In this document: positions 1-7,100 of the stretch, piece after piece
Position numbering within the stretch: the first letter of the stretch is position 1
How the letters are laid out: each line of letters opens with the position of its first letter
Assembly: GCA_963780345.1 (NCBI GenBank)
Contig: CAWABU010000006.1
Coordinates: 558,001-622,000 of the forward strand
From: PALSA-693 sp963780345
GTDB lineage: Bacteria > Actinomycetota > Acidimicrobiia > Acidimicrobiales > Palsa-688
Direction of reading: 5' to 3'
Length of the DNA: 64,000 nt
Notes under the pieces: model-generated
What the model saw: the letters and a program-made list of their open reading frames with translations, nothing else
Database searches by the model: none
What the model was told of the DNA's origin: nothing
Program-made: the position numbers and the translations under genes

Positions 1-562
1 CGGCTATGGGGTCGAACCTGTCGACACTCGCCGGTTTAGTGTCAACGGAAGCGGGGCGGCGTGAGGTTGCGGGCTTCCGGCGTTTCGATTGGGCCCGCCG
101 GGCGGCCACACAAGCGGGTTGGCCGCATGTCGGCCGCCCTGGTTTCGCTGGGCGGTCGCATTGCGAGCATGTCGAGACTGTCTCGTCGAGAGGTGGCGAA
201 TAGCCGCCATTGGCGACCTCTGCTTCATGGCCGTTGGCTGACGGGACGGCGAGCTCGACAGTCGTCATGTGCCTATCGTGCCGCAGGGCGGCCCGTCGCA
301 ACAGGACCCGTTCCCGTTGACTGGTCCCGCCCCACACGCCGGCGAGCAACCTAGGCGGGACAGACAGTGCCCATTCCCGGCAATCGATTCGGTTCGGGCA
401 TCCCGCACAGATTTTCTTGGCGGGGGCTGTCGGTTCACCACGTTCAGGGAAGAAGAGGCCCGGGTTGATGTCTGGGCTCCGGCAGGCGGCAGCCGGAAGT
501 GACGGCCCGGACGGCAGTCCCAGCAGCTGCGCCGACCATCCCATAGACGCCATAGACGCCAT
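1..562 (-). CDS. WhiB-family regulator with C-terminal zinc-knuckle extension (partial, runs off left edge)
   Basis: Reading the minus strand down from 562 gives a frame that stays open to base 2, so the 3' end lies outside the window. The four iron-sulfur cysteines are present: ACRSPD, then CAGCPNRIDC. The WhiB turn motif GVWGG follows, then an Arg-rich stretch (TSQRERVLLRRAA). A tail of about 85 residues carries a second cysteine set, CSQC-x10-C-x4-C, which looks like a zinc knuckle, and then basic residues. WhiB proteins bind a 4Fe-4S cluster and regulate transcription with sigma factors; several actinophages encode them. There are three in-frame ATGs at 562, 553 and 544 inside tandem repeats (MASMASMGW). 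The first has a GGAG Shine-Dalgarno 9 nt upstream and is preferred. It is downstream of the primase gene on the same strand. The WhiB call is firm; the role of the tail is unknown. Confidence 0.85.
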   Translation of the reverse strand, partial: MASMASMGWSAQLLGLPSGPSLPAAACRSPDINPGLFFPERGEPTAPAKKICAGCPNRIDCREWALSVPPRLLAGVWGGTSQRERVLLRRAALRHDRHMTTVELAVPSANGHEAEVANGGYSPPLDETVSTCSQCDRPAKPGRPTCGQPACVAARRAQSKRRKPATSRRPASVDTKPASVDRFDPIA

Positions 563-675
563 AGACGCCGTCTCCGGGTGTATGGGTACCGGCCGGTTTC
601 TATGGTCTGGGACATACATACCAACAGTCACCCATACACCCGTATGCGGTTTCTATGGCGTCTATGGCGTCTATG
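542..675. repeat. Nested inverted/direct repeat block between primase and whiB; candidate replication origin or operator
   Basis: Three tandem copies of the 9-mer CATAGACGC lie at 542-568. Two complete inverted copies (GCGTCTATG) lie at 658-675, with a partial third at 653-657. Inside them, GGGTGTATGGGT (576-587) is mirrored by ACCCATACACCC (630-641). CGGTTTCTATGG occurs as a direct repeat at 594-605 and 647-658. The left 9-mers overlap the whiB start codons; the right ones overlap the primase stop codon. Iteron arrays beside a primase/helicase gene are a common design of element origins, but a WhiB or repressor operator is equally compatible. Confidence 0.8.
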
Positions 676-2572
676 TGGTGGGGAGTGACCACCACACCTC
701 CGAGCCTTTCCCGAACCCTTCCCGCCGGATGATCACCCTCAGGTCTTTGGCCGCCCGGCGCAGGGTCGTCCCGGCGATCCCCTCGTCGTCGGCGGCCTGG
801 AGCACCTCGGCGGCCTTTCTCGGCCCGTCCGCCAGAGCGGCGGTCAGGAAGCGTTTCGCCTCGCCGGCCGCTGTCGCATCGTCGGCCGGGCCGAGCGCCT
901 CCTCGAGACTGATCGACGTCTCGCCCTCGGCCACGTACAGCGGGGTGTCCCCGACGTTGCCGTCGTCGAGAGCGACCTTCACGACATCGAGCCGGTACCG
1001 GGATCCGGTCCCGGCGGCCGCCAGGTTCCCTCGAGGGAAGATCAATCCTCCCGACCGGTCCTTGTGTTCGGCGTCGGGAGTGAAGAACAGGATCGCCCTG
1101 GCGGCGGCCGTCCACGCCCGGGAGCCGAGCACGGCGTCATATGCGGAGTCCCGCTGGCGGTCCTTGCCGACGTGGCGGACACCGGCGACGGCGATGCCGT
1201 GCTGGGCGGCGAGAGCATCGAAGGGCATCAGCCCTTGCCTGACGGCGATCTCGTCGTGGCTGTTGTTCCCCCGGATATGAATGAACGCCGAGATCGGATC
1301 GAAGACGACCAGGGCCGGGTCGACGCCGACGACGTCGCCGAGCTCGAACACGTCGGGGCTTTCCGGGTTGAGAACGTACAGGCGGGCCAGGTCGGCGTCG
1401 GCAGCTACCGCCCGGGCTTTGATGACCAGGTCGGCGGAGTCCTCGGCGGACACGTACACGACGTTGGCGGGCGTGCCTTCGAGGTCGCCGGGCAGCTGGC
1501 CCCGGGTGAGCCGGGCCGCCACCCATATGAGAGCGGTCGACTTGCCGAGCTTCTCCTGGCCGGCGGCGAGAGTGAACTGGTGGGCCGGCAGACGTTCTTT
1601 CCACAACCACACTTGCAGTCGGCTCCTCACTTTGAGCAGAGGGACGAGGGCCCAGCGTTCGGCCCGGGGAACATCAATCCCGGCGGACGGGTCGAGCCCG
1701 GCGATCTGGCGGAGCTCGCCCAGGGAGTAAGCCCGGGCCGGTAGCCGCTCCCAGTTGGTCGACCAGACGTGGACGTGACCGGGCCGGCTGTAACCAACGG
1801 TGGCCGACGTGGACCCGTCGGCGGGCTTGCCGGGCCTGGTCACCGAGGCGTACACGCCGACCGTCCGGTCGTGGTGGAGGACCGGACCGTGCGCCCCGAA
1901 ATGCTCGGTGAGCACGGCGACCGCCTCGGCGGACACCCGGTCCAGCTCGGACGGGTCATACGTCGACCAGCCGCCCCGCCGGTAGCCGCTACCGGCGGCC
2001 AGGACCGCCGGTACCGCCCCGACAGCGGCCAGCAGCTCGCTGTCGGCCCAGGCGAGTGTCGTCTCCCACGGGGCGCAACCGTCCTCCCACACATACGGGC
2101 GGCCGCTGGCGTGCACGCTCGGGTCGACGACGATCTGGCCTCCGCTGCCCCGCCACTCGGCGCCGCCCGGCAGTGTGGTCCCGTCCGACAGCCGGACGCC
2201 GTCGAAACTGCCGCAACCGACCTCCCACACGGCCGGGTCGTAGCGGAGCAGAACGTGCAGCCCGCCGCCGCCGGTGTGGGCCCGGACAGTGTCTGCCGGC
2301 ACCCAGCCGAGATCCTCGAGGGTCCGCAGCGTCTCGGCGCCCGCAGGGCGATACCGGTCGAAATCCAGGGCCAGGATCCCGGCCCCGCACACCATGCCGA
2401 CGTTCGCCCGGTGGTTCGAGAGGCGATCCCTCCAGGTGTCCGGGTCGGTACGGGGCCCGACCGGCCAGTCAGCGTCGAGCGGGCGTTTACCATTCAGCCT
2501 GACCAGTGGGGGGCAGCCGAGGAGCAGCTCGAGCCTTCGGGACAGCGTGACCAGATCCTCGGCGTCCCCCAT
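671..2572 (-). CDS. Bifunctional primase/polymerase - RepA-like helicase (element replication protein)
   Basis: This 633-residue protein has a prim-pol N-terminus: LALDFD supplies the Asp-x-Asp metal site (D70, D72), and HASGRPYVW near 154-162 matches the His-containing motif of the family. A RecA/RepA-type ATPase follows, with Walker A GQEKLGKST (338-346) and Walker B LVVFDPIS (421-428). A short winged-helix-like tail ends the protein. Such fusions prime and unwind DNA for replication of plasmids, phages and integrative elements. It starts 5 bp after the stop of the upstream single-strand-binding-like gene, so it is probably co-transcribed with the YqaJ exonuclease. Its stop codon lies inside the inverted-repeat block. 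Confidence is high for the domains; that the element replicates autonomously is an inference. Confidence 0.9.
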   Translation of the reverse strand: MGDAEDLVTLSRRLELLLGCPPLVRLNGKRPLDADWPVGPRTDPDTWRDRLSNHRANVGMVCGAGILALDFDRYRPAGAETLRTLEDLGWVPADTVRAHTGGGGLHVLLRYDPAVWEVGCGSFDGVRLSDGTTLPGGAEWRGSGGQIVVDPSVHASGRPYVWEDGCAPWETTLAWADSELLAAVGAVPAVLAAGSGYRRGGWSTYDPSELDRVSAEAVAVLTEHFGAHGPVLHHDRTVGVYASVTRPGKPADGSTSATVGYSRPGHVHVWSTNWERLPARAYSLGELRQIAGLDPSAGIDVPRAERWALVPLLKVRSRLQVWLWKERLPAHQFTLAAGQEKLGKSTALIWVAARLTRGQLPGDLEGTPANVVYVSAEDSADLVIKARAVAADADLARLYVLNPESPDVFELGDVVGVDPALVVFDPISAFIHIRGNNSHDEIAVRQGLMPFDALAAQHGIAVAGVRHVGKDRQRDSAYDAVLGSRAWTAAARAILFFTPDAEHKDRSGGLIFPRGNLAAAGTGSRYRLDVVKVALDDGNVGDTPLYVAEGETSISLEEALGPADDATAAGEAKRFLTAALADGPRKAAEVLQAADDEGIAGTTLRRAAKDLRVIIRREGFGKGSEVWWSLPTT

Positions 2573-2577
2573 CGGTC

Positions 2578-3006
2578 CTAGAACTTCTTCTCGAGGGCGG
2601 CCAGGTCGACGACCAGCTTCCCCGAGCCGAGCCGGGTGGCGACCCGGGCGACGAGCTCCCGGGCCATCCGGTCCTCGGCGTCATTGGGGTCGTCGAGCAG
2701 CCACGGGGCGTTCCGTCCCGGCCGGGCAACACCCTGCACCAGCCGGCCGGGGACCACGTCCTTGTTGGCCAGGTAGAGGCGGCCGGCGATCGCCGAGCCG
2801 AACACCGCCTGGTCTTCCCAGCCGGCCATGCAGGTGTGGCAGACGATGTAGGTGCAGATGGCGGCGTCGGCGTCCCCGAAGCTGGTTTGCATGTTCTCCT
2901 GCTTCGCCTCGAAGAACAGGACGAAGTGTCCGAGGTGCTCGTCCTTGACGAAACGGTTCAGCGGTGCGGGTGCGCCGACGGTGATCGGTTTGGTTGTGTC
3001 TGTCAT
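2578..3006 (-). CDS. Conserved phage-type protein, possible single-strand DNA-binding protein
   Basis: 142 residues. The ATG at 3006 overlaps the TGA of the upstream exonuclease gene (ATGA), and an AAAGAAG Shine-Dalgarno precedes it. The sequence (FVKDEHLGHFVLFFEAKQE, then SFGDADAAICTYIV) has alternating beta-strand character. It resembles small proteins found beside recombination and replication genes in actinophages. No catalytic motif is visible. Its position between a YqaJ-type exonuclease and a primase/helicase suggests a single-strand-binding or annealing-accessory role, but I cannot show an OB fold from sequence alone. The assignment to a replication/recombination module rests on context. 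Confidence 0.65.
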   Translation of the reverse strand: MTDTTKPITVGAPAPLNRFVKDEHLGHFVLFFEAKQENMQTSFGDADAAICTYIVCHTCMAGWEDQAVFGSAIAGRLYLANKDVVPGRLVQGVARPGRNAPWLLDDPNDAEDRMARELVARVATRLGSGKLVVDLAALEKKF

Positions 3007-3929
3007 GTGTTTGCTTCTTTCTGTGTGTGTTTGATTGGTGCGATGAGAGTGAACCGGCGGGCGGTTGACTCCACCCGGTGCGCCTCGACCAGGTCGGGCG
3101 CATCGGCTTCCATAGATTTCAGGTCGACCCGGCGGCTGGTGATCGTCCGCCACAGGACAGCCGGGACACCATCGACGAGCCCGTTCTCGCAGTCGCCGAG
3201 CAGCTCTTTCACATGCGCCTCTAGGGCCTCGGCCTGATTCTGATTCAACTTGGCTACTTCCCGGGCGGTGACCAAGGCGGCCATCAGGTCACTTGGCAGT
3301 TCGACACTGCCTGTCGTTGACCGGGGGTACAGCCGGTTCCACAGGTTGGCGTCGGCAGGGAATATCGCCGGTGGCAGGACACCGCTGTCGAGATAGCCCC
3401 ACAGACTCTCGGCTATCCGGAGGATCACCTCGAGAAAGTCGTCGTCCAGGTAGTGCTTGCGGACTTTCAGATCCCAGGTGGACAGGTTCCGGACAGCCGA
3501 GTAGCCGACCGGGACGCTCATGCAGGCGCATTGCACGGCCAACTGGGCCTCGAGGTATTCCTCCGGATATCCGCCAGGATTCGATGTTGTTTTGATCTCG
3601 AGCGGCCAGACCGGGAACGTGGTGCCTCGGGCGGCGACGACAGCGTCAACGGTGGCGACCAGCCACGGCCATTCCGGATGCTGCGTCTCGACCTGCCGGT
3701 CGATCACGTCGACCTGGAGGAGTGCGGCGGCGGCGTCGATAACCGAGTCCTCGAGGAGGAGCCCGAGCTGCATACGGTCGGTGGGCCCGTCGTTGATTAG
3801 TCCGAGCTTCCCGGCGATAACCGCCGCCGGTGAGCTCCCGAAGGAGCCCGTCAGCGCTGCGGCCACGTCACTCGCACCGATCCGGTGCTTGCGGCGTTCG
3901 ACGAAATCGTCGTGGCCGCCGGCAACCAT
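3003..3929 (-). CDS. YqaJ-like viral exonuclease (lambda-exonuclease / RecB nuclease fold)
   Basis: 308 residues with the YqaJ signature: an N-terminal RIGASDVAAAL, the first acid in GLLLED (E60), the metal-binding Asp in ATVDAVV (D95), and the E-x-K pair LEIKTT (E111, K113). These nucleases resect double-stranded DNA ends so that a partner annealing protein can recombine them; phages and integrative elements use them for replication and recombination. The gene abuts its upstream neighbour exactly (stop TAA at 3930-3932, start at 3929) and overlaps its downstream neighbour by ATGA, so all three look translationally coupled. No RecT/Erf-type annealase is seen in the window, so the 142-residue protein next door may be the partner. 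Confidence 0.88.
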   Translation of the reverse strand: MVAGGHDDFVERRKHRIGASDVAAALTGSFGSSPAAVIAGKLGLINDGPTDRMQLGLLLEDSVIDAAAALLQVDVIDRQVETQHPEWPWLVATVDAVVAARGTTFPVWPLEIKTTSNPGGYPEEYLEAQLAVQCACMSVPVGYSAVRNLSTWDLKVRKHYLDDDFLEVILRIAESLWGYLDSGVLPPAIFPADANLWNRLYPRSTTGSVELPSDLMAALVTAREVAKLNQNQAEALEAHVKELLGDCENGLVDGVPAVLWRTITSRRVDLKSMEADAPDLVEAHRVESTARRFTLIAPIKHTQKEANT

Positions 3930-4199
3930 TTACGCCACCCCCAGGCGCTCTGCCTCGTGCCGTCGGTAGTGCTCGGTGTACCGGCGGCGCCACTTCGGGC
4001 CCGGCGAAGCTGCACACTCCGGACAGGTGACCGGCAAGATGACAAGCCGCCAGCTGACACGGGCGGGCAGGGTGGTCCAGGGGTGGGGGAACTCTTGCCC
4101 GCAGAACGTCTTGCAGAGAATGCCCCCGTCTCTGGCGCTGCCGCCGTCGGTGTAGTCATGGACGACACCGACCAGGTCCACGGCTCTCACCGCTTCCAC
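3930..4199 (-). CDS. Small cysteine-rich element protein, putative zinc-binding
   Basis: 89 residues from a GTG at 4199, chosen because it overlaps the 3' end of the upstream gene (stop at 4187) while longer starts would overlap it far more. It carries CKTFC near the middle and CPEC about 25 residues later, a plausible four-cysteine zinc site, and then a basic helical tail (KWRRRYTEHYRRHEAE). No family is recognised. It lies in a tightly packed leftward operon with the exonuclease. A nucleic-acid-binding accessory role is possible but not shown. Confidence 0.6.
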   Translation of the reverse strand: MEAVRAVDLVGVVHDYTDGGSARDGGILCKTFCGQEFPHPWTTLPARVSWRLVILPVTCPECAASPGPKWRRRYTEHYRRHEAERLGVA

Positions 4200-4447
4200 C
4201 AGGTTTCGCTGTCGAGACGGCGGACGGCGTAATACGCCAGCGGCGTCTTGCGGTCCGCCACCGTGTCGTCGATGACGTGGACGGCGGCCCGGCCGAACGC
4301 CTCGCACAGCTGCTCGATCAGAGTGCGGGGCACGTGATATTCGTCCTCCAGGATCGGGATGATCTGCGCCGGCCGGGCTCTGCGAGGCAGGGCCGGCGGT
4401 GCTGTCTGTTCGGCGGACCCGTTAGCGGGGTACAGTCGGTTCGGCAT
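4187..4447 (-). CDS. Hypothetical element protein
   Basis: 86 residues from ATG 4447, preceded by a GGAAAGG purine tract about a dozen bases upstream. An N-terminal low-complexity Ala/Pro stretch is followed by a compact alpha/beta region (ILEDEYHVPRTLIEQLCEAFG, VHVIDDTVADRKTPLAYYAV). No motif or family is recognised. It overlaps the next gene by 13 bp, consistent with a phage-type operon. Confidence 0.55.
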   Translation of the reverse strand: MPNRLYPANGSAEQTAPPALPRRARPAQIIPILEDEYHVPRTLIEQLCEAFGRAAVHVIDDTVADRKTPLAYYAVRRLDSETWWKR

Positions 4448-4540
4448 TTCTGTTTGCTGCCTTTCCGGCCCCGGCGTCGCCACACGACGACCGGGGCCTC
4501 TTGCTTGTTGCAACCCGGTGTGGCCGGGGACCTAAAGGGG

Positions 4541-4726
4541 TCAGGCGGGCTGGTCGTCGGCTGCGGTAGCGCACTCGGCGCAACACCAGCGGCCCTGACC
4601 GTTCCCGTGGCTGGTTTGCGGTCCTCGGTCGCCAAGATCGACCTTGTAGATCGGGTCGCCTCTCTGGGCGACGCAGCCGCAGTCGAGCAGTCCGCCCCGG
4701 CGGGCTTTAGCGGTGGCGACGATCAC
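4541..4726 (-). CDS. Small zinc-ribbon-like protein
   Basis: 61 residues. The GTG at 4726 overlaps the TGA of the excisionase-like gene (GTGA), which decided the start. It has CGC in the first half and CCAEC near the end, separated by a polar segment (KVDLGDRG), giving four or five cysteines in a very short protein. No named family is recognised. Its position directly after the excisionase-like gene marks it as an early element gene. Confidence 0.5.
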   Translation of the reverse strand: MIVATAKARRGGLLDCGCVAQRGDPIYKVDLGDRGPQTSHGNGQGRWCCAECATAADDQPA

Positions 4727-4947
4727 GACGCCACCGGCCGGCACAACGGCAACCCGAGCGCCTCCCGCAGGTCGACGGTACGAACCATCCACCGGTCGCC
4801 GACTCGCAGCACCGGGCAGGGGAACTCGCCTCTCTGCGCCAGGTTGTAGGCCTTTGGTCTGGACACTCCGAACGCCTCGCCGGGGACGGGCCAGAGAGGG
4901 AGTACCGGGGTGTCCTCGGGGAACGGGATCGACGTCGTGTCTGACAT
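4723..4947 (-). CDS. Excisionase / MerR-like helix-turn-helix protein
   Basis: 74 residues. The core PVPGEAFGVSRPKAYNLAQRG, then FPCPVLRVGDRWMV, matches the winged-helix layout of AlpA/Xis-type DNA-binding proteins, in which a short helix-turn-helix is followed by a beta wing containing 'V-G-x-R-W-x-V'. Such proteins direct excision by the integrase or activate early genes. It is the first gene of the leftward operon, divergent from the regulator/integrase operon. ATG 4947 is taken as the start; a GTG at 4956 is the alternative. Confidence 0.75.
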   Translation of the reverse strand: MSDTTSIPFPEDTPVLPLWPVPGEAFGVSRPKAYNLAQRGEFPCPVLRVGDRWMVRTVDLREALGLPLCRPVAS

Positions 4948-5033
4948 TGAGTCCACTATTCCACGGCTTGTCCGGGTTTTCTACTACTTGTTTCTTAAGA
5001 TAAAATCAGACAAGCGGGTGATAGTATAGGGTT
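4948..5033. promoter_or_regulatory. Divergent early promoter region of the element with a GCTTGTC/GACAAGC dyad
   Basis: These 86 bp are the most AT-rich stretch of the left end and separate the leftward and rightward operons. GCTTGTC (about 4966-4972) and GACAAGC (5008-5014) form a perfect 7-bp inverted pair. On the plus strand TAGTAT (5022-5027) lies only 6 nt before the GTG start at 5034, so the rightward transcript may be leaderless. I could not identify a convincing -35 for either direction. Confidence 0.5.
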
Positions 5034-5573
5034 GTGGCCGGAAAAGTAGACAGAGACGACAAACCAGACCCCCAGGGCAGCGATCTCCCCGAGACCTGGC
5101 CTTCGTACCGGAGCGTCCCACGCTCCAAGCACGGGCCGACCGACCAGATCACCGGCTGGGTGAGCGACATCGACGTGGCCATGCGGTTCAAGCTGTTCGA
5201 CGGGAAACCCCGGCCCGTCTACATCGAGATCCACGATCTCGGCCCTGACGGAATCGACATAGACAACGGCCTGGACAGCATCGACTGGACGGCCACAATC
5301 GCCTGGCGGATCCTGCAAGAGACGCTCGACCGCCAGCTGGGACCAGAAGTCGTCGACCGGATGCCGCCCGGCGAGCTGGTCGAGAAGCGAAGAGAGGCCG
5401 AACGAGACCTGCGGGTCAAGCGACGCAAGAACGGCGTCACCCCGGAGCGCCTCGCCGAGGTGCTGCGCCTCTACGAAGAGCACGGGATCGAGGCCGTGGT
5501 CGAAGAGACCGGCAAGTCCCGCAGCTACGCCTACCAGCTGGTCGCCAGAGCTAAAGAGGAACTACCGCAATGA
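5034..5573 (+). CDS. Element regulator with C-terminal helix-turn-helix
   Basis: 179 residues from a GTG that directly follows a -10-like TAGTAT. The N-terminal two thirds (for example MRFKLFDGKPRPVYIEIHDL) is an alpha/beta region I do not recognise. The last 45 residues, LAEVLRLYEEHGIEAVVEE then TGKSRSYAYQLVARAKEE, look like a helix-turn-helix in which the second helix reads a target site. The stop overlaps the integrase start (ATGA), so it is translationally coupled to the integrase. It is probably the repressor or integrase regulator, acting on the dyad in the divergent promoter. The function is inferred from position and the C-terminal motif. Confidence 0.65.
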   Translation: MAGKVDRDDKPDPQGSDLPETWPSYRSVPRSKHGPTDQITGWVSDIDVAMRFKLFDGKPRPVYIEIHDLGPDGIDIDNGLDSIDWTATIAWRILQETLDRQLGPEVVDRMPPGELVEKRREAERDLRVKRRKNGVTPERLAEVLRLYEEHGIEAVVEETGKSRSYAYQLVARAKEELPQ

Positions 5574-6706
5574 CCAAGGACACCCGCCGCACGTTCGGTA
5601 CCACCCGACTCGAGCGCTCCGGGCGGCACAGCGCCCGCTACAGCTTCGAGGGCCGCCAGGTCTCGGTGCCGGGGACGTTCCCGACCAAGAAGGCGGCCGA
5701 GGCGAGACTGGCCGAGATCCAGACCGAGCTCGGGAAGGGCGCCCACGTCGACCCGGCCAAGGCGGCCGGCACGCTTGGCGAATGGTGGCAGGAGTACTCG
5801 GCCACCAAGACGGACTGGCAGGCAACCACCCGACAGAACCGGGAGGACGTGTGGCGCCTCTACATCGAACCGAAGTTCGGTAAGACGCCGCTCAGCAAGA
5901 TCAGCAGCACCGGGGTCAAGTCGTGGTACGCCACCCTGCACAAGACCGGCCCTTCGAGCGCCGACGGCGCCTACCGGCTGCTGCGCCAGCTGCTCAACGC
6001 CGCCATCGACGAGACCCCGCCCCGGCTGGTCGTCAACCCGTGCAAGATCCGAGGCGCCGGCGTGGATCGGGCCCCGGAACGTCGAGTAGCCACGCTGGCC
6101 GAGGTGGAGGCGATCTTCTCGGAGATACCCGAACGGATGCGCCTCTTGGTCCTTCTCGCCACCTACACCGGGTTGCGCCGCTCGGAGCTCCTCGGGTTGC
6201 GCCGATCCGACGTCGACGTCGCCCACCTGACGGTGAGCGTGGCGCAAACCGTCCACCACCTGAAAGACGGCCAGGTCGTCACCCAGGGCACGAAGACCGC
6301 TGCGAGCCGCCGGAAGGTGGCTTTCCCGTCGTCGATCGCCGCTGACGTGGAGGACCATCTGGCCCGGTATGTCGTCGGCGGCCGGGACGCCCTGGTCTTC
6401 ACCGGCGAGAAGGGCGGACCTCTCCTCCCCCATCTGTTCGGCCGGGAGTTCCGCCGGGCCCGCAACCTTGCCGGCCGCCCCGACCTGACCTTGCACGACC
6501 TGCGGCATACGTCGCTGACGTTGGCTGCCGCCACCGGGGCGACCTTGGCCGAGCTGATGCACCGGGCCGGGCACTCCACACCCCACGCTGCTCTGCGCTA
6601 CCAGCACGCCTCCGAGGACCGGGACCGGGTGATCAGCGAAGCTCTCGCTCCGCTGCGCCCGACCGCCCCGGTGATCGACCTGGCCGAGCGCCGCCGTGCC
6701 GAGTAA
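5570..6706 (+). CDS. Tyrosine site-specific integrase
   Basis: 378 residues with the usual phage-integrase layout: an N-terminal arm-binding part (about 10-60), a SAM-like core-binding domain (about 65-160) and a catalytic domain (about 170-365). The catalytic residues are visible: Arg in TGLRRSELLGL (R203), Lys in GTKTAASRRK, HDLRHTSLTL (H309, R312), His in AGHSTPHAAL (H335) and the nucleophile in RYQHA (Y344). It lies about 220 bp from the 3' end of a tRNA-Glu gene, the standard arrangement for an element inserted in that tRNA. It is complete and looks functional. Confidence 0.95.
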   Translation: MTKDTRRTFGTTRLERSGRHSARYSFEGRQVSVPGTFPTKKAAEARLAEIQTELGKGAHVDPAKAAGTLGEWWQEYSATKTDWQATTRQNREDVWRLYIEPKFGKTPLSKISSTGVKSWYATLHKTGPSSADGAYRLLRQLLNAAIDETPPRLVVNPCKIRGAGVDRAPERRVATLAEVEAIFSEIPERMRLLVLLATYTGLRRSELLGLRRSDVDVAHLTVSVAQTVHHLKDGQVVTQGTKTAASRRKVAFPSSIAADVEDHLARYVVGGRDALVFTGEKGGPLLPHLFGREFRRARNLAGRPDLTLHDLRHTSLTLAAATGATLAELMHRAGHSTPHAALRYQHASEDRDRVISEALAPLRPTAPVIDLAERRRAE

Positions 6707-6881
6707 GAAGCCACAACTTCGGTACCGGTGCGGTCACCGGACCGAACCGCTCGACCTGACTGAACGGGGGAAGTTCGTCACGACAAGGCAAGACCTCGAG
6801 CTCTGCCCTGACTGCAAGATCAGGGAGCGCTGCGAGGAAATCAGAGAACTTCTTGACCTCGAGAAGAACCTTCGCTCTTAG
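6696..6881 (+). CDS. Small zinc-ribbon-like protein downstream of integrase
   Basis: 61 residues from a GTG that overlaps the integrase 3' end by 11 bp. RCGHRTEPLDL and, 25 residues later, CPDCKIRERC form a C-x-H...C-x2-C pattern typical of a small zinc ribbon. It ends with a charged helix. No specific family is recognised. It is the last gene before the attachment site at tRNA-Glu. Confidence 0.6.
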   Translation: MPSKKPQLRYRCGHRTEPLDLTERGKFVTTRQDLELCPDCKIRERCEEIRELLDLEKNLRS

Positions 6882-6925
6882 GAGCACAGTAGGAGCAAAA
6901 CCGGCTCCTACCCCGAAAAACCCAG

Positions 6926-6960
6926 CAGCCCCAACGGGATTCGAACCCGTGTCTCTACCT
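6926..6960. other. Probable attachment-site end within the tRNA-Glu 3' part
   Basis: The T-arm and acceptor 3' strand of tRNA-Glu face the integrase. Tyrosine integrases of this type usually recombine in the T-arm to anticodon region, leaving an intact tRNA on one side and a copy of its 3' part at the far end. The far copy would lie left of the window, so the exact core cannot be set. Confidence 0.4.
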
Positions 6961-6998
6961 TGAGAGGGTAGTGTCCTAGGCCACTAGACGATGGGGCC
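6926..6998 (-). tRNA. tRNA-Glu (CUC)
   Basis: It folds as a 73-nt cloverleaf. The acceptor is GGCCCCA with TGGGGCT (one G-U at the first pair), the D-stem is GTC/GAC, and the anticodon stem is CTACC/GGTAG around the loop CTCTCAA, giving anticodon CUC. The T-arm is ACGGG-TTCGAAT-CCCGT. The 3' CCA is not encoded. Its 3' end is the integration target of the element to the left. Confidence 0.95.
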
Positions 6999-7100
6999 CA
7001 GCTGCCGGCACCACTCTACCTCTGGCCGGCCCCGGTGGGAGGCTGCCAGGAGCGGGCGGCCGCCCTCGCGGGCTCGGCCCGACCCGGCCCGGCCCGGCCC

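Larger units (their letters stand above)
1..6925. mobile_element. Integrative element at tRNA-Glu (left end outside window)
   Basis: A complete integrase next to a tRNA 3' end, an excisionase-like gene, a replication protein with its own repeat block, a YqaJ exonuclease, a WhiB regulator and several tiny coupled genes together form an element early region. The right boundary is the tRNA-Glu 3' end. The left boundary is not in the window: no second copy of the tRNA 3' sequence was found between 1 and 700. No capsid, terminase, relaxase or FtsK-like transfer gene is visible, so prophage, phage satellite and conjugative element all remain possible. Confidence 0.85.

Noticed and set aside
6889..6911. 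Hairpin GTAGGAGC/GCTCCTAC between the element and tRNA-Glu as a terminator
   Set aside because: No T-tract follows on either strand in the right place; it may instead be an integrase arm site, which cannot be shown here.
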